From: JBLIRR01 sp049472395
GTDB lineage: Bacteria; SZUA-182; DTGQ01; JBLIRR01
Length of the DNA stretch: 64,000 nucleotides
Direction of reading: 5' to 3'
NCBI GenBank assembly: GCA_049472395.1
Contig: JBLIRR010000027.1
Span: 17,218-81,217, forward strand
Under the pieces are notes generated by a model. That model saw only the letters and a program-made list of their open reading frames with translations. It did no database searches and was not told the DNA's origin. The position numbers were made by a program, and so were the translations under genes. Below, one piece after another: positions 45,235 through 54,055 of this stretch; position 1 is the stretch's first letter, and the number at the start of each line of letters is the position of its first letter.

Positions 45235-46946
45235 TCGTCATTAATGGCCTCAGAAGAAAAAAGCTCGGGGAGTTCTTTCTTGAATCCGGCGTCATTAATA
45301 AGGACCAATTAGATGAAGCCCTCACAATTCAGAAAAACACAGGCAAACGATTAGGCAAGATCCTCCTGGAAAAAAAACTCATATCAGAGGATCTCTTGGA
45401 TGACCTCTTAAGTCAGCAATTTGGGATCCCTCACGTATGGTTGCGCAAGGGACTCGTTGACCCGGAAATAGTACATATTATCCCAAAAGAAAAGGCTATA
45501 CTCTATCAGGTAATCCCTATGTTTAAAATTAAAAACAGACTCGTGCTTGCGACGGCAGACCCTCAAGCTATATTCATATTTGATACGTTGGCGAAGATGA
45601 CGGGATGCGATATTGATCCTGTTGTCTCCCGTCTTGAAGATATCATCAACGCGATTGAAGAAAACTATACCGAACAAGACAATGTGAAAGTGGATAATTT
45701 TCTCGCTGATCTTGAAGAGGCAGATTTGGAGCTTGTGGAAAGTCCTCTGGATAAGGACTACCAAAGCATTTCAGCCCAGGCTGACGAAAGCCCCATTATC
45801 AATTTGGTCAATATGATCATTCTGAAGGCGGTGCATGATGATGCCAGTGATATTCATATCGAGCTTGAGCGAAAAAACTTTCGCGTACGTTATCGCATAG
45901 ATGGTGTGTTATATCAGACAATGACCCCTCGTGCAGATTTGTTCCCTGCGGTTGTCTCCCGCTTAAAGATTATGGCAAATCTCGACATTGCCGAACGGCG
46001 GCAGCCCCAGGATGGCCGCATCCAGATAAAAGCCGAAGGAAGGATGATTGATCTTCGTTTTTCTTCACTTCCTTCTGTCATGGGTGAAAAAATAGTCCTC
46101 CGTATTCTCGACCAAAGCAGGGCAATACTGGATATTAATAAATTAGGTCTTGACCCTCTCCAATTAATGCGAATGAAGAAAATACTCAAGAACACCTCCG
46201 GATTGATCTTATCCACTGGTCCGACAGGTTCCGGAAAAACAACGACCCTCTATTCCGCTCTCAATCTTCTTAACACATTGGAAAAGAATATTATTACAAT
46301 TGAAGACCCTGTTGAATATCATATGGAAATAGTCAACCAAATTCAGACTAATGAGGCTATTAATCTCACATTTGCGCGTATCTTAAAGCATACCTTGCGT
46401 CAAGACCCGGATATTATAATGGTGGGAGAGATACGAGACAGGGAAACAGCCGAGATTGCTATCCAGGCATCACTTACAGGTCATCTTGTATTATCAACGC
46501 TCCATACAAATGATAGCCCGGGAGCAATTTCCAGGCTGCTCAATATGGGGGTGGAACCGTGCCTCATCGCTTCATCGCTCATCGCTGTGTTAGCACAAAG
46601 ATTAATTCGAACCATCTGCCCTGAATGCAGGACCACCTATTATCCCCATAAAAATATTCTTAAAATGCTCGGGGTTGAAAATGAAAAAGGATTTAAATTA
46701 GCCAAGGGGGAAGGATGCCCCCTCTGTTACGACTCAGGATATAAGGGCCGATTAGGCATTTATGAATTGTTGGAGCTTGATGCGGATTATCAGAACCTTA
46801 TCTTGGAAAATGCAGGGGTGAGCCAATTTAAGAAATTGATGTCTGAAAAAAGAGTCAAAGTGCTCAAGGATGAAGGATTAAAAACAGTAAGGGATGGTTT
46901 AAGCACTATTGAGGAGGTTAACCGCGCTGTGTTGATTGAAGATTAA
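45231..46946 (+). CDS. gspE: GspE/PilB assembly ATPase with MshEN module
   Basis: 571 residues. The N-terminus has one MshEN-type module (KLGEFFLESGVINKDQLDEAL, then RLGKILLEKKLISEDLL), a likely c-di-GMP-binding unit. The ATPase core is complete: Walker A GPTGSGKTTTLYSAL near 329, EDPVEYHM, Walker B RQDPDIIMVGEIRDRETAE, His box LSTLHTNDSPGA and zinc cysteines CPEC ... CPLC near 462-500. It powers pseudopilin assembly from the cytoplasmic face. It overlaps the STAS gene by four bases. In contrast to the orphan ATPase at 9558, all canonical residues are kept. Confidence 0.93.
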   Translation: MIVINGLRRKKLGEFFLESGVINKDQLDEALTIQKNTGKRLGKILLEKKLISEDLLDDLLSQQFGIPHVWLRKGLVDPEIVHIIPKEKAILYQVIPMFKIKNRLVLATADPQAIFIFDTLAKMTGCDIDPVVSRLEDIINAIEENYTEQDNVKVDNFLADLEEADLELVESPLDKDYQSISAQADESPIINLVNMIILKAVHDDASDIHIELERKNFRVRYRIDGVLYQTMTPRADLFPAVVSRLKIMANLDIAERRQPQDGRIQIKAEGRMIDLRFSSLPSVMGEKIVLRILDQSRAILDINKLGLDPLQLMRMKKILKNTSGLILSTGPTGSGKTTTLYSALNLLNTLEKNIITIEDPVEYHMEIVNQIQTNEAINLTFARILKHTLRQDPDIIMVGEIRDRETAEIAIQASLTGHLVLSTLHTNDSPGAISRLLNMGVEPCLIASSLIAVLAQRLIRTICPECRTTYYPHKNILKMLGVENEKGFKLAKGEGCPLCYDSGYKGRLGIYELLELDADYQNLILENAGVSQFKKLMSEKRVKVLKDEGLKTVRDGLSTIEEVNRAVLIED

Positions 46947-46965
46947 AATTTTATTCTTTATACAA

Positions 46966-48093
46966 ATGGCTATTAGCATTACAGAGGCGAATACAAAGGT
47001 TAAATCCGCACAGGGGGGAAGCTCGGAACGGAATTTCTCCTTACTGCAATTCGGGAGACGAATATCTGATAAGGAATTAATATTATTTACCTCCCAAATG
47101 TCTCTTTTCTTGGAATCAGGGCATTCGCTCAATAAGGCCTTGATGGTTATTCAGCCACAAATTCAACACCCGTATTTTAAAGAGGTCATCGCGCAGACAC
47201 TCGATAAGATCGAGGAGGGTAAACTCTTCTCTGAGGCCTTAGAAAAATATCCTAAAGTTTTCTCTCCTTTGTTTATCAGCATGATCAAGGTTGGAGAAAA
47301 AGCCGGTTTATTAAAGCAGATGATGAAACAGCTTACCGCCTATTATAAACAACGGCGAGAATATATTAATGCCATCAGAAAAGCCCTCATCTATCCCCTC
47401 GTTTTGCTGATTTTCTCTTTTCTCGTCATCGTCTTTGTCATGGTTTACATATTCCCCAAACTTGCCACCCTTTTAACCGGGAGGGTGAGACTCCTCCCCT
47501 GGAGTACCCGACTTTTAATATGGTTGAGCAACTTTTTGGGAAAAAATTGGCATTTTATTCTTATCGGGGGGCTCCTTCTTGGCGGAATAATTCACTTATT
47601 GCTCAAAAGACCTGAGATGATAATCTGGATCGAAAAACAACGAATGAAAATACCTGTGTTGAAAAATATGCTCATTCAATTTTATTCCTCCTATTTTCTC
47701 CTCAATCTCGGCTTTCTCATGAGCGGGGGGGTCCCTCTCCTAGAGGGGCTCATTATTTCAAAGTCTATTATGACAAACTCCCTCTACAAAAAATTTATTA
47801 AAAAATTAATAACGAGCGTAGAAAAGGGTGCAGGATTCTCAGCTCCCTTCCAAAACGAGTCAATTCTTCCCATAAGTGTGAATGAGATGGTGCAGACAGG
47901 GGAGGAAACGGGCAATCTTACACAGGTGCTTATTGTGTTGGGAGAACACTATGCCGAAGAATTTAAAAAGGCAATGGAACTTTTTTGCATAATTTTAGAG
48001 CCAATTATCATTATTTTTATGGGACTGATAGTCGGAACTATTGTGTTATCTGTCATTATCCCTATTTTCCGACTTTCAAGTGGAATCCAATAA
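46966..48093 (+). CDS. gspF: GspF/PilC inner-membrane platform protein
   Basis: About 375 residues with two T2SF domains and three membrane segments. Signatures are ELILFTSQMSLFLESGHSLNKAL, the central hydrophobic block PLVLLIFSFLVIVFVMVYIFPKL, and the C-terminal MVQTGEETGNLTQVLI with a final hydrophobic anchor. It forms the platform turned by the GspE ATPase. The ATG at 46966 is used; a TTG at 46936 inside gspE would add 10 residues and overlap gspE, but neither has a clear ribosome-binding site. Confidence 0.9.
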   Translation: MAISITEANTKVKSAQGGSSERNFSLLQFGRRISDKELILFTSQMSLFLESGHSLNKALMVIQPQIQHPYFKEVIAQTLDKIEEGKLFSEALEKYPKVFSPLFISMIKVGEKAGLLKQMMKQLTAYYKQRREYINAIRKALIYPLVLLIFSFLVIVFVMVYIFPKLATLLTGRVRLLPWSTRLLIWLSNFLGKNWHFILIGGLLLGGIIHLLLKRPEMIIWIEKQRMKIPVLKNMLIQFYSSYFLLNLGFLMSGGVPLLEGLIISKSIMTNSLYKKFIKKLITSVEKGAGFSAPFQNESILPISVNEMVQTGEETGNLTQVLIVLGEHYAEEFKKAMELFCIILEPIIIIFMGLIVGTIVLSVIIPIFRLSSGIQ

Positions 48094-48181
48094 AAATTTA
48101 GAACATGCCGATATATAATTAGACAAGAATGTTATAGTATAATAAAGCAATAAAAATATAAAAAGAGGGGAGAATAAGGTT

Positions 48182-48691
48182 ATGAATCGTACACGAGAGG
48201 CAAAAAAGAAATTTTATAGAGAACAAGGTTTTACATTGGTAGAATTACTCATTGTGGTGGTTATTCTGGGTATTCTTGCCGCTGTGGTCGTGCCGCAATT
48301 TTCCGGTTCATCCAAGGATGCCAAAGTCTCAGCCCTCAAATCAGATCTGTCCACTATTCGAGGAGCCCTTGAATTATATGCCCTTCAACATAACGATCAG
48401 TATCCTGATGCCTCAGATGATGGCAATAAATTCAGGCAGCAGTTAACCTTATATACAAACTCTAGCCATCAGATAAGCGTAACGGTTAATAGCGCTTATC
48501 CCTATGGGCCTTACATCAGGCATACGTTTCCAAAAAATCCCTTTATCGATGATCCCAATGATGCCGCTGCAGTGAAAATAGATAATGGGAATCAACTTGG
48601 GGTGTATAATATTGGAGGAGACGAAGGTTGGCTCTACAAACCTCAAACAGGGGAATTTGTGGCAAATCAAAGTGATTATAGCAAATATTAA
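48182..48691 (+). CDS. gspG: Major pseudopilin
   Basis: 169 residues. A type IV prepilin leader ends in EQG, cut before FTLVELLIVVVILGILAAVVVP with Glu at +5. The following SALKSDLSTIRGALELYALQH is typical of GspG. The acidic C-terminal region (IDDPNDAA, IGGDEG) is consistent with a calcium-binding loop as in GspG. An 88-base gap after gspF contains TATAAT at 48138-48143 but no fitting -35 box, so an extra promoter for abundant pseudopilin is possible but weak. A prepilin peptidase gene is not in the window. Confidence 0.92.
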   Translation: MNRTREAKKKFYREQGFTLVELLIVVVILGILAAVVVPQFSGSSKDAKVSALKSDLSTIRGALELYALQHNDQYPDASDDGNKFRQQLTLYTNSSHQISVTVNSAYPYGPYIRHTFPKNPFIDDPNDAAAVKIDNGNQLGVYNIGGDEGWLYKPQTGEFVANQSDYSKY

Positions 48692-49187
48692 GCAGCACAC
48701 CAGAAAAGTATATGGAGTGACCCTCCTTGAGCTTTTGTATGTGATAGCCCTTCTTATTATAGTGACCTCCATGGCCATACCCCGATTGTCGGGGCAGTTA
48801 TCCTATATGCGTTCAAAAAAGATAATGAATGATATCGTTGCGGCATTAGACTATGTCCAAAACCAAGCGCTTCAAAATAAAACACCACATGGCCTTGTAT
48901 TTGATCTTGAAGAAGACGCTCGTATTATCACCTGCTATCAAGAAAACCCAAATACCATACTCCCTAATCCTTTAAGTAAAAAACCCTATACAATCGAAAT
49001 AGCGAGGAATCAAGGAATTCATGGAATCAGTATTACCGGGGCAGAGGAGCGTGGAGAGAATTATTACATAGAGTTTACCCCTCTTGGTGAACCTGTCACA
49101 CGCACTCACATTACCATCACGGTCAGTGCGGCTGATACAAATTATACTATTGATATTAGTAAGATCGGCAGAATAACCGTGCACTAG
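48672..49187 (+). CDS. gspH: Minor pseudopilin, GspH-like
   Basis: About 171 residues. A prepilin leader ends KVYG, cut before VTLLELLYVIALLIIVTSMA. The rest has the GspH/FimT pattern: a helix LDYVQNQALQNKTPHGLVFD then beta-rich sequence. The start is put at the GTG at 48672, which overlaps the end of gspG; a TTG at 48657 and an upstream ATG at 48585 are in frame, but would overlap gspG more. Translation is probably coupled to gspG. Confidence 0.8.
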   Translation: MIIANIKQHTRKVYGVTLLELLYVIALLIIVTSMAIPRLSGQLSYMRSKKIMNDIVAALDYVQNQALQNKTPHGLVFDLEEDARIITCYQENPNTILPNPLSKKPYTIEIARNQGIHGISITGAEERGENYYIEFTPLGEPVTRTHITITVSAADTNYTIDISKIGRITVH

Positions 49188-49277
49188 TGCAATGTCCCAT
49201 AAACTTCGCATATCAAAACGGCAAATTTATTTTTTAATATATGCAGCTTAGTATTCGTAGGCCGTTCGGTTCTTTTA

Positions 49278-49338
49278 GACAGGATTAACAGGATTGACAG
49301 GATAGATTTTAAATCCTGTGTATCCTGTTAATCCTGTC
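49278..49338. repeat. ACAGGATTA-type inverted repeat inside the secretion operon
   Basis: GACAGGATTAACAGGATTGACAGGAT (49278-49303, given here as a type, 26 bases) pairs with 49313-49338 at 24 of 26 positions around a 9-base loop. Each arm is itself made of ACAGGATT units. It lies in the 269-base gap between gspH and gspI. It would form a strong RNA hairpin in the operon mRNA. Confidence 0.88.
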
Positions 49339-49456
49339 AAACATCCATGCCCTTTCAGGGCACCACGAAGCATGAAAATAGAATCTATTTTGGGAACGAA
49401 TATTTTTTTAACTTAAGTCCTGTTATTGTGACAGATATAATGAAATAAAGCCTACA

Positions 49457-49837
49457 ATGTTCCAATTTAACAATAGCAGTCAACACGCTTTTTCGCTTCT
49501 GGAAGTAATGCTCGCGATGGCGATTGTTGCCACAGCCCTTGTGCCGATCACCCAAAACCTCATAGGAACGCATAAGATCGAGGGTGGTGTACAGTATAGC
49601 ATAGATAATTATTATCTTGCCCAGCAGCTTTTAGAAACATACTGCGGATTGGATTTTGATGATTTAACGGGTGATTATAACGGAAATAAAGAAATAAACG
49701 GCACAGTGTTTCAATGGACGGTCACTGTGTCCTATGCAGATGGAGATAATGATAACAATCCCGATAAAGACCTCAAGCACATCTCTCTTACGGTAGGAGA
49801 AATAAAACTCGAAACCTTACGATTTCGAATAGAATGA
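49457..49837 (+). CDS. gspI: Minor pseudopilin, GspI/PilV-like
   Basis: 126 residues. The leader NNSSQHA precedes FSLLEVMLAMAIVATALVPI, with Glu at +5; the position before Phe is Ala, not the usual Gly, which may slow or alter processing. The short beta-rich remainder matches GspI size (DDLTGDYNGNKEINGTVFQW). It overlaps gspJ by four bases (ATGA) and follows the inverted repeat. No clear ribosome-binding site precedes the ATG. Confidence 0.8.
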   Translation: MFQFNNSSQHAFSLLEVMLAMAIVATALVPITQNLIGTHKIEGGVQYSIDNYYLAQQLLETYCGLDFDDLTGDYNGNKEINGTVFQWTVTVSYADGDNDNNPDKDLKHISLTVGEIKLETLRFRIE

Positions 49838-50562
49838 ACACATCGCATCTAAAAGGAGCATTGCGAGAAGTATTGAAAAAAAACGCACTTCAAAGAAGAG
49901 CGCATCCCAGAGGATTAACCTTGCTTGAGTTGCTGATAGCCATGAGTATTATTGCGGTGATAGGAGTTATAAGCTCTCAGGTCCTGTCAATCGCCTTCCA
50001 ATCATGGGAAGGTGGCAGCCGTCAGAATAAAATCATGCATGAAGCGTGTTGGGCTTTGGACCATATAGTCTCCCGCGCCCGTTTCTCTAACCATTTAGTG
50101 ATTCCCACTGCCGCAAATCCCAATCAGACTATCCTCTCTTTTTCCGCGATGGTAAATTCAGATCCCAGTAGAGATGGATTAATTGATGAGGACCCGAATG
50201 GAGACATAAATAATGATGGATGGCCTGGTATTGAAGGGATGGATGATGATGGCGACGGTGCCATTGATGAGGGAGGAGAGGACGCCAAAAATGATGATGA
50301 TGAAGACGGCATTAGTGATGAAGACCCTCGTGAGTGTTGGGAGTACTATATTGATAATGGCCAGCTTATTGAAAAGAATCCTATAAACGGAGAACTTGAA
50401 ATTTTAGCTGAAAGAGCAACTGATTTTCATGTCCACAGAGTAGAAGGAGAAAAGTATGCAGGTGCTGCCATTTATCTCACCATACACTCATCACAAGAAG
50501 AAGAAATTCATCTTGAGACGCTGGTGTATTTAAAGGGCCTTCATTTTGATCCGAATAACTGA
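49834..50562 (+). CDS. gspJ: Minor pseudopilin, GspJ-like, with acidic calcium-binding-type insert
   Basis: 242 residues. The leader ends HPRG, cut before LTLLELLIAMSIIAVIGVIS. The body follows the GspJ pattern (QNKIMHEACWALDHIVSRA). Between about residues 108 and 166 lies an Asp-rich insert (DPSRDGLIDEDPNGD ... MDDDGDGAIDE ... DDDEDGISDED), repeating DxDxDGxxDE, as in thrombospondin type 3 calcium sites. Such an insert is unusual in GspJ. It overlaps gspI by four bases and the next gene by 17. Confidence 0.82.
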   Translation: MNTSHLKGALREVLKKNALQRRAHPRGLTLLELLIAMSIIAVIGVISSQVLSIAFQSWEGGSRQNKIMHEACWALDHIVSRARFSNHLVIPTAANPNQTILSFSAMVNSDPSRDGLIDEDPNGDINNDGWPGIEGMDDDGDGAIDEGGEDAKNDDDEDGISDEDPRECWEYYIDNGQLIEKNPINGELEILAERATDFHVHRVEGEKYAGAAIYLTIHSSQEEEIHLETLVYLKGLHFDPNN

Positions 50563-51529
50563 CAATAACAGGGGCATAGCCCTTGTAATGATAATGGGGA
50601 TGGTACTCATACTCGAGGTCATATGCCTTTCCTTATCCCAGGTGAGAAGCTCAGGAACAACGATTGCGCACAACAGGATATTACAACTAAAAGCCTTATA
50701 TTGTGCCGAGGCTGGCATTGCTCATGAGTTATGGCGGATACAGGAAGACTCAAACTGGCGATTCGCACCGGCCGATCATACCCTGGGCGATGGCTCATAT
50801 ACCATTTCATTCTCTGAAAATACAGCTCAGGAAAAGATAATTATTACCTGTAATGCACGCGTGAAAGGCGTCACCTCGTCCGCCCGCCGGACCGTTCGTA
50901 TGTTAACAATCCAACCTCATCATACTGCAGGGGGAGTTGAGGATGATGAAGATACCTATATAAAAGAAGGAAAGCCAGACGATGCACAAGATTATAAAGA
51001 AGAACTTCTCCTTGATACCGAAAATAGCGGGGGAACATATAGATGCAGAACACTGGTAAAATTCGCTCTTCATAAATATCCGCTTCCTCAAGATGCCGTG
51101 ATAGTATCCTCTCTTTTCTCAATGTATCTTGTGAAACCCTTTTTCCTCCTGGATTTCATCGTTTTCGGTATCATTAACGATTCTTATCGCATTCACAAGA
51201 TTACTCAAGAATGGCGGGCTCATGAAACAACCTGGAATCACCGAAATAAAGATGAGGATCTTAAGTGGGAGAGCCCCGGGGGGGATTTCGATCCTGCCTA
51301 TGAAGATAGCCGGAATTTTAAAAACAGAGGATGGCAAAGTTGGCGAGTGACCTCGATGACCCGCTCCTGGCTGAATGATCCTGACAAAAATTATGGTTTT
51401 ATTATAGAGGCAACGGGAAGGCCGAACAATAATGAATGCAAATTCATCAGCAGTGACGAGGAGGATGGGGACAGCTATTTTAAAGTCCCTAAACTGACGA
51501 TATATTATATAGATACAAGGAGTCCCTGA
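50546..51529 (+). CDS. PilX/GspK-like pseudopilin fused to a DNRLRE-type domain
   Basis: 327 residues. The N-terminus NNRGIALVMIMGMVLILEVICLSL with LKALYCAEAGIAHELW is the PilX/GspK type, in which the leader is cut after Gly. From about residue 120 the sequence changes to a beta-sandwich of the DNRLRE type: RTLVKFALHKYPLPQDAVIVSS, then ITQEWRAHETTWNHR and WQSWRVTSMTRSWLNDPDKNYGF. DNRLRE domains normally occur in large secreted carbohydrate-binding proteins. A hydrophobic patch YLVKPFFLLDFIVFGII interrupts it. The start is TTG, with AAAGGG nine bases upstream. Both ends overlap neighbouring genes. Confidence 0.8.
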   Translation: MIRITDNNRGIALVMIMGMVLILEVICLSLSQVRSSGTTIAHNRILQLKALYCAEAGIAHELWRIQEDSNWRFAPADHTLGDGSYTISFSENTAQEKIIITCNARVKGVTSSARRTVRMLTIQPHHTAGGVEDDEDTYIKEGKPDDAQDYKEELLLDTENSGGTYRCRTLVKFALHKYPLPQDAVIVSSLFSMYLVKPFFLLDFIVFGIINDSYRIHKITQEWRAHETTWNHRNKDEDLKWESPGGDFDPAYEDSRNFKNRGWQSWRVTSMTRSWLNDPDKNYGFIIEATGRPNNNECKFISSDEEDGDSYFKVPKLTIYYIDTRSP

Positions 51530-52584
51530 TGATTCAAAAGACGGGTTTCTCGGCAATTGGTCTTGATATTGCGGAGGAGAGTATAAAGCTTCTGCAACTT
51601 AAATGTTCTAAAGACTCTCTGTCTCTTCACCATGCAGCAGAAAGCGAGCTTCACAATTACAACGATAAAAAAGAGCTTCGGGAGAGACTGAACGAATTAC
51701 TGGAGAAGACTCGCCTCAAGGGAAAACAGGTCATCATGTCCCTACCGGGCAGCCTTATTACCACTGTTCCCATTAAATTCTCTCTCAGGGAGGATGAGAA
51801 TATAGAGCAGGCACTACTCAGGGAAGCCCCCAATTATCTGCCTTTTCCCCTTAAAGATGAAGTCATTGATTATCTGATGCTCCCTTTTTCCGACCAACAT
51901 TCACAACGATCTGTGCTTCTTATTGCCGCTCGTCGAGAGGATGTTCTCGGTTACATAGAATTATTAGAGGAAATGGGATTCGAGACGAGCGCTATTGAAC
52001 CTCGGTACTGTTCTTTATTTAGAACAATTCAATGGGTGCAAGAAGGAACACCCGAGAATCAGTTCATTTTTTATTTAGATGAGAATAACACAATTGTCAT
52101 GGTACTCATCTCTAATAAGATATTTATTATTCGTGAGATTTCATGGGGCGTCAAGGAAATAAAGAGAAAAATGGAAAAAGAGCTGGGATTAATGGGTAAT
52201 AAAATAGAGAAGGTCCTTCAGGAATACGGTGCACAATTTGAATCATCAGATATTGATGCACAGGAAAAAATAGGCCCCATGGATGCGCGTGAATTCCGCC
52301 AAATCCTTCATGAAGTCATCACTCCACCCTTGGAAGAGCTCTGTCAGGAAATCCAAAAGGTACTCTCCTATTGTGTATCTATGGTTCAGCAGCGCATTAT
52401 TATAGATCATGCGCTATTATTGGGAAAAGCCACGGGAATCAAAGCATTGGATGAATTTATTCAACAAAGAATCGGGCTTAAGATTACTACATGGGAAAAT
52501 TCAACCAAAATTAACGCTCTTCTTAAAGCTCATTCATTTTTTGAAACCGCTCTAGGTTTAGCCTTAAGGAATACCAATGCCTGA
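51529..52584 (+). CDS. pilM: PilM-like actin-fold assembly protein
   Basis: 351 residues. The N-terminus FSAIGLDIAEESIKLLQL is the PilM start, followed by KQVIMSLPGSLITTVPIKF and the conserved EAPNYLPFPLKDEVIDY. It is an actin-like cytoplasmic protein that binds the PilN N-terminus and links the membrane PilNO complex to the ATPase; in type II systems GspL covers this role. An AAGGAG site lies six bases before the ATG. Its first base is the last base of the preceding stop, and it ends overlapping pilN. Confidence 0.88.
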   Translation: MIQKTGFSAIGLDIAEESIKLLQLKCSKDSLSLHHAAESELHNYNDKKELRERLNELLEKTRLKGKQVIMSLPGSLITTVPIKFSLREDENIEQALLREAPNYLPFPLKDEVIDYLMLPFSDQHSQRSVLLIAARREDVLGYIELLEEMGFETSAIEPRYCSLFRTIQWVQEGTPENQFIFYLDENNTIVMVLISNKIFIIREISWGVKEIKRKMEKELGLMGNKIEKVLQEYGAQFESSDIDAQEKIGPMDAREFRQILHEVITPPLEELCQEIQKVLSYCVSMVQQRIIIDHALLLGKATGIKALDEFIQQRIGLKITTWENSTKINALLKAHSFFETALGLALRNTNA

Positions 52585-53179
52585 AATTGATAAAATCAAT
52601 CTGATCCCCGCAGATATAATTGAAAAAAGAATCATCGCCCATACAATCAAGAAAGGCATAATGTTATCCCTTTTGTTTATTCTCTGCCTCATATTAGTTG
52701 GAATCAAAGAACATAGCTACCTGAAGAAAGTAGAGAGGAAAGTGGAGCGTCTTCGTCTTAATCATAATAAATTAAAAGCGGTTGATAAAGACCTCATTCT
52801 CTCTCATCAGAATGTGACGCACCTTCTTGAGGAAAAGATAAATCTATTAGATTTAATGAATAAATCATATATAACGCCCATCTTGTTTGATTTGTCAACT
52901 ATTATCAATGAAGACAGCAGGCTTACTAAATTCTCGGTAAAACAGGAGAGTGCAGATAATGTCATAGGCGCGAAAAAAAATACTCCTATTATTACAATAG
53001 AAGGAATAACCAAATCGTATCAAAACCTGAGTGATTTTTTATTAGTGCTTCAAAATCAAGACTCTTTTAAAAACGTCACACTTCTTAAAACAGATATACA
53101 TACTGCACAGAAATCTTATATTGACTTTGAAATATCGGCAGAGTATCAGTCAAACCATGAAAAAGATATCACTCACTAG
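52577..53179 (+). CDS. pilN: PilN-like inner-membrane assembly protein
   Basis: 200 residues. The conserved cytoplasmic PilM-binding peptide INLIPADI is at residues 7-14, then one membrane segment (IMLSLLFILCLILVGI), a coiled coil (KKVERKVERLRLNHNKLKA) and a ferredoxin-like fold with ISTIINEDSRLTKF/TIEGITKSYQNLSDFLLVLQ. It overlaps pilM by eight bases and pilO by 23. Confidence 0.87.
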   Translation: MPEIDKINLIPADIIEKRIIAHTIKKGIMLSLLFILCLILVGIKEHSYLKKVERKVERLRLNHNKLKAVDKDLILSHQNVTHLLEEKINLLDLMNKSYITPILFDLSTIINEDSRLTKFSVKQESADNVIGAKKNTPIITIEGITKSYQNLSDFLLVLQNQDSFKNVTLLKTDIHTAQKSYIDFEISAEYQSNHEKDITH

Positions 53180-54053
53180 ACGAAATGTTGAAATGGGGCT
53201 CTTCTTAGGAGGAGTAGCACTTATTACCCTCTACCTTTTTCTTTTTCAACTCCCTCTTTATAGGAAACTCAAGATATTATTGAATGAGAGAAAAGCGTAT
53301 ATGGAAAATAATATTTCAGGGCGCAGTATCAGTCAAAAATCAAATCAGCTGCGTAAAATCAGACGTAAGGAATCCAAAATAAAGGAAGAAATTCAATCCC
53401 TGGGAACTCACTTTTCCCATACCGGTTTATTTTTATGGGACATTATGCACAATATCGGGACCCTTGCCAAAGAATTAAGGATTAACGTCATTATCACCAA
53501 ACCTGATATTACACAAGAGACTGAAAAATTCCATTATAGCACACTTAAGATAAAGCTCAGTGGAAAGTTCATGCTCCTTTACCGGTTTATTTTTCTCCTT
53601 GAAAAATATACTCCAGCTATAAAATTCACCTCCTTTACTATTGAAATGATCGATGAGAAGAGACTGTGTGAAGGTGATCTGATCCTGAACTTATTCACTC
53701 CCCGTGCAGGACAACCCCCTTACTTTGAGGAGCACGACAAAGGTGAGAAAGGAATAAAAGTGTCATCTTTTACACTCGCCGGGCAGGTAGGAGATCAACA
53801 ATGGCCGGAGCATATAGAGAGAGATATCTTTGAATTTGAAATACAGAGAAGGACTTTTTTCCCCACCAGACATTCCGAAAAAACACTGAGGCTTGAAGCA
53901 ACGTTTACCGGTGGCCAGCCTATGGCTGTTATCAATAACCAGCCTCTTGCTATCGGTGACACTATTGCGGGCTATCAGCTCAAGGAGGTTCAGGACAGAT
54001 TGGTTATTTTGACAAAAGATGGAAAAAACACTACCTTAAAGCTCAAGGAGTAG
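53157..54053 (+). CDS. pilO: PilO-like protein with a PilP/GspC-HR-like C-terminus
   Basis: 299 residues from the ATG at 53157 (the upstream alternative at 53121 lies deeper in pilN). One membrane segment (GVALITLYLFLFQLPLY) and a coiled coil are followed by a PilO-like ferredoxin fold (LFLWDIMHNIGTLAKEL ... LSGKFMLLYRFIFLLEKYTPAIKF). The last 60 residues (RLEATFTGGQPMAVINNQPL, GDTIAGYQLKEVQDRLVILT) resemble the homology region of PilP and GspC, which contacts the secretin. No separate pilP or gspC gene is present, so this protein may fill both roles. Confidence 0.8.
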   Translation: MKKISLTRRNVEMGLFLGGVALITLYLFLFQLPLYRKLKILLNERKAYMENNISGRSISQKSNQLRKIRRKESKIKEEIQSLGTHFSHTGLFLWDIMHNIGTLAKELRINVIITKPDITQETEKFHYSTLKIKLSGKFMLLYRFIFLLEKYTPAIKFTSFTIEMIDEKRLCEGDLILNLFTPRAGQPPYFEEHDKGEKGIKVSSFTLAGQVGDQQWPEHIERDIFEFEIQRRTFFPTRHSEKTLRLEATFTGGQPMAVINNQPLAIGDTIAGYQLKEVQDRLVILTKDGKNTTLKLKE

Positions 54054-54055
54054 CA

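Noticed and set aside
48119..48143. Promoter TTAGAC...TATAAT before gspG
   Set aside because: The spacer is 13 bases, too short, and no better -35 box fits; only a possible -10 box is noted with gspG.
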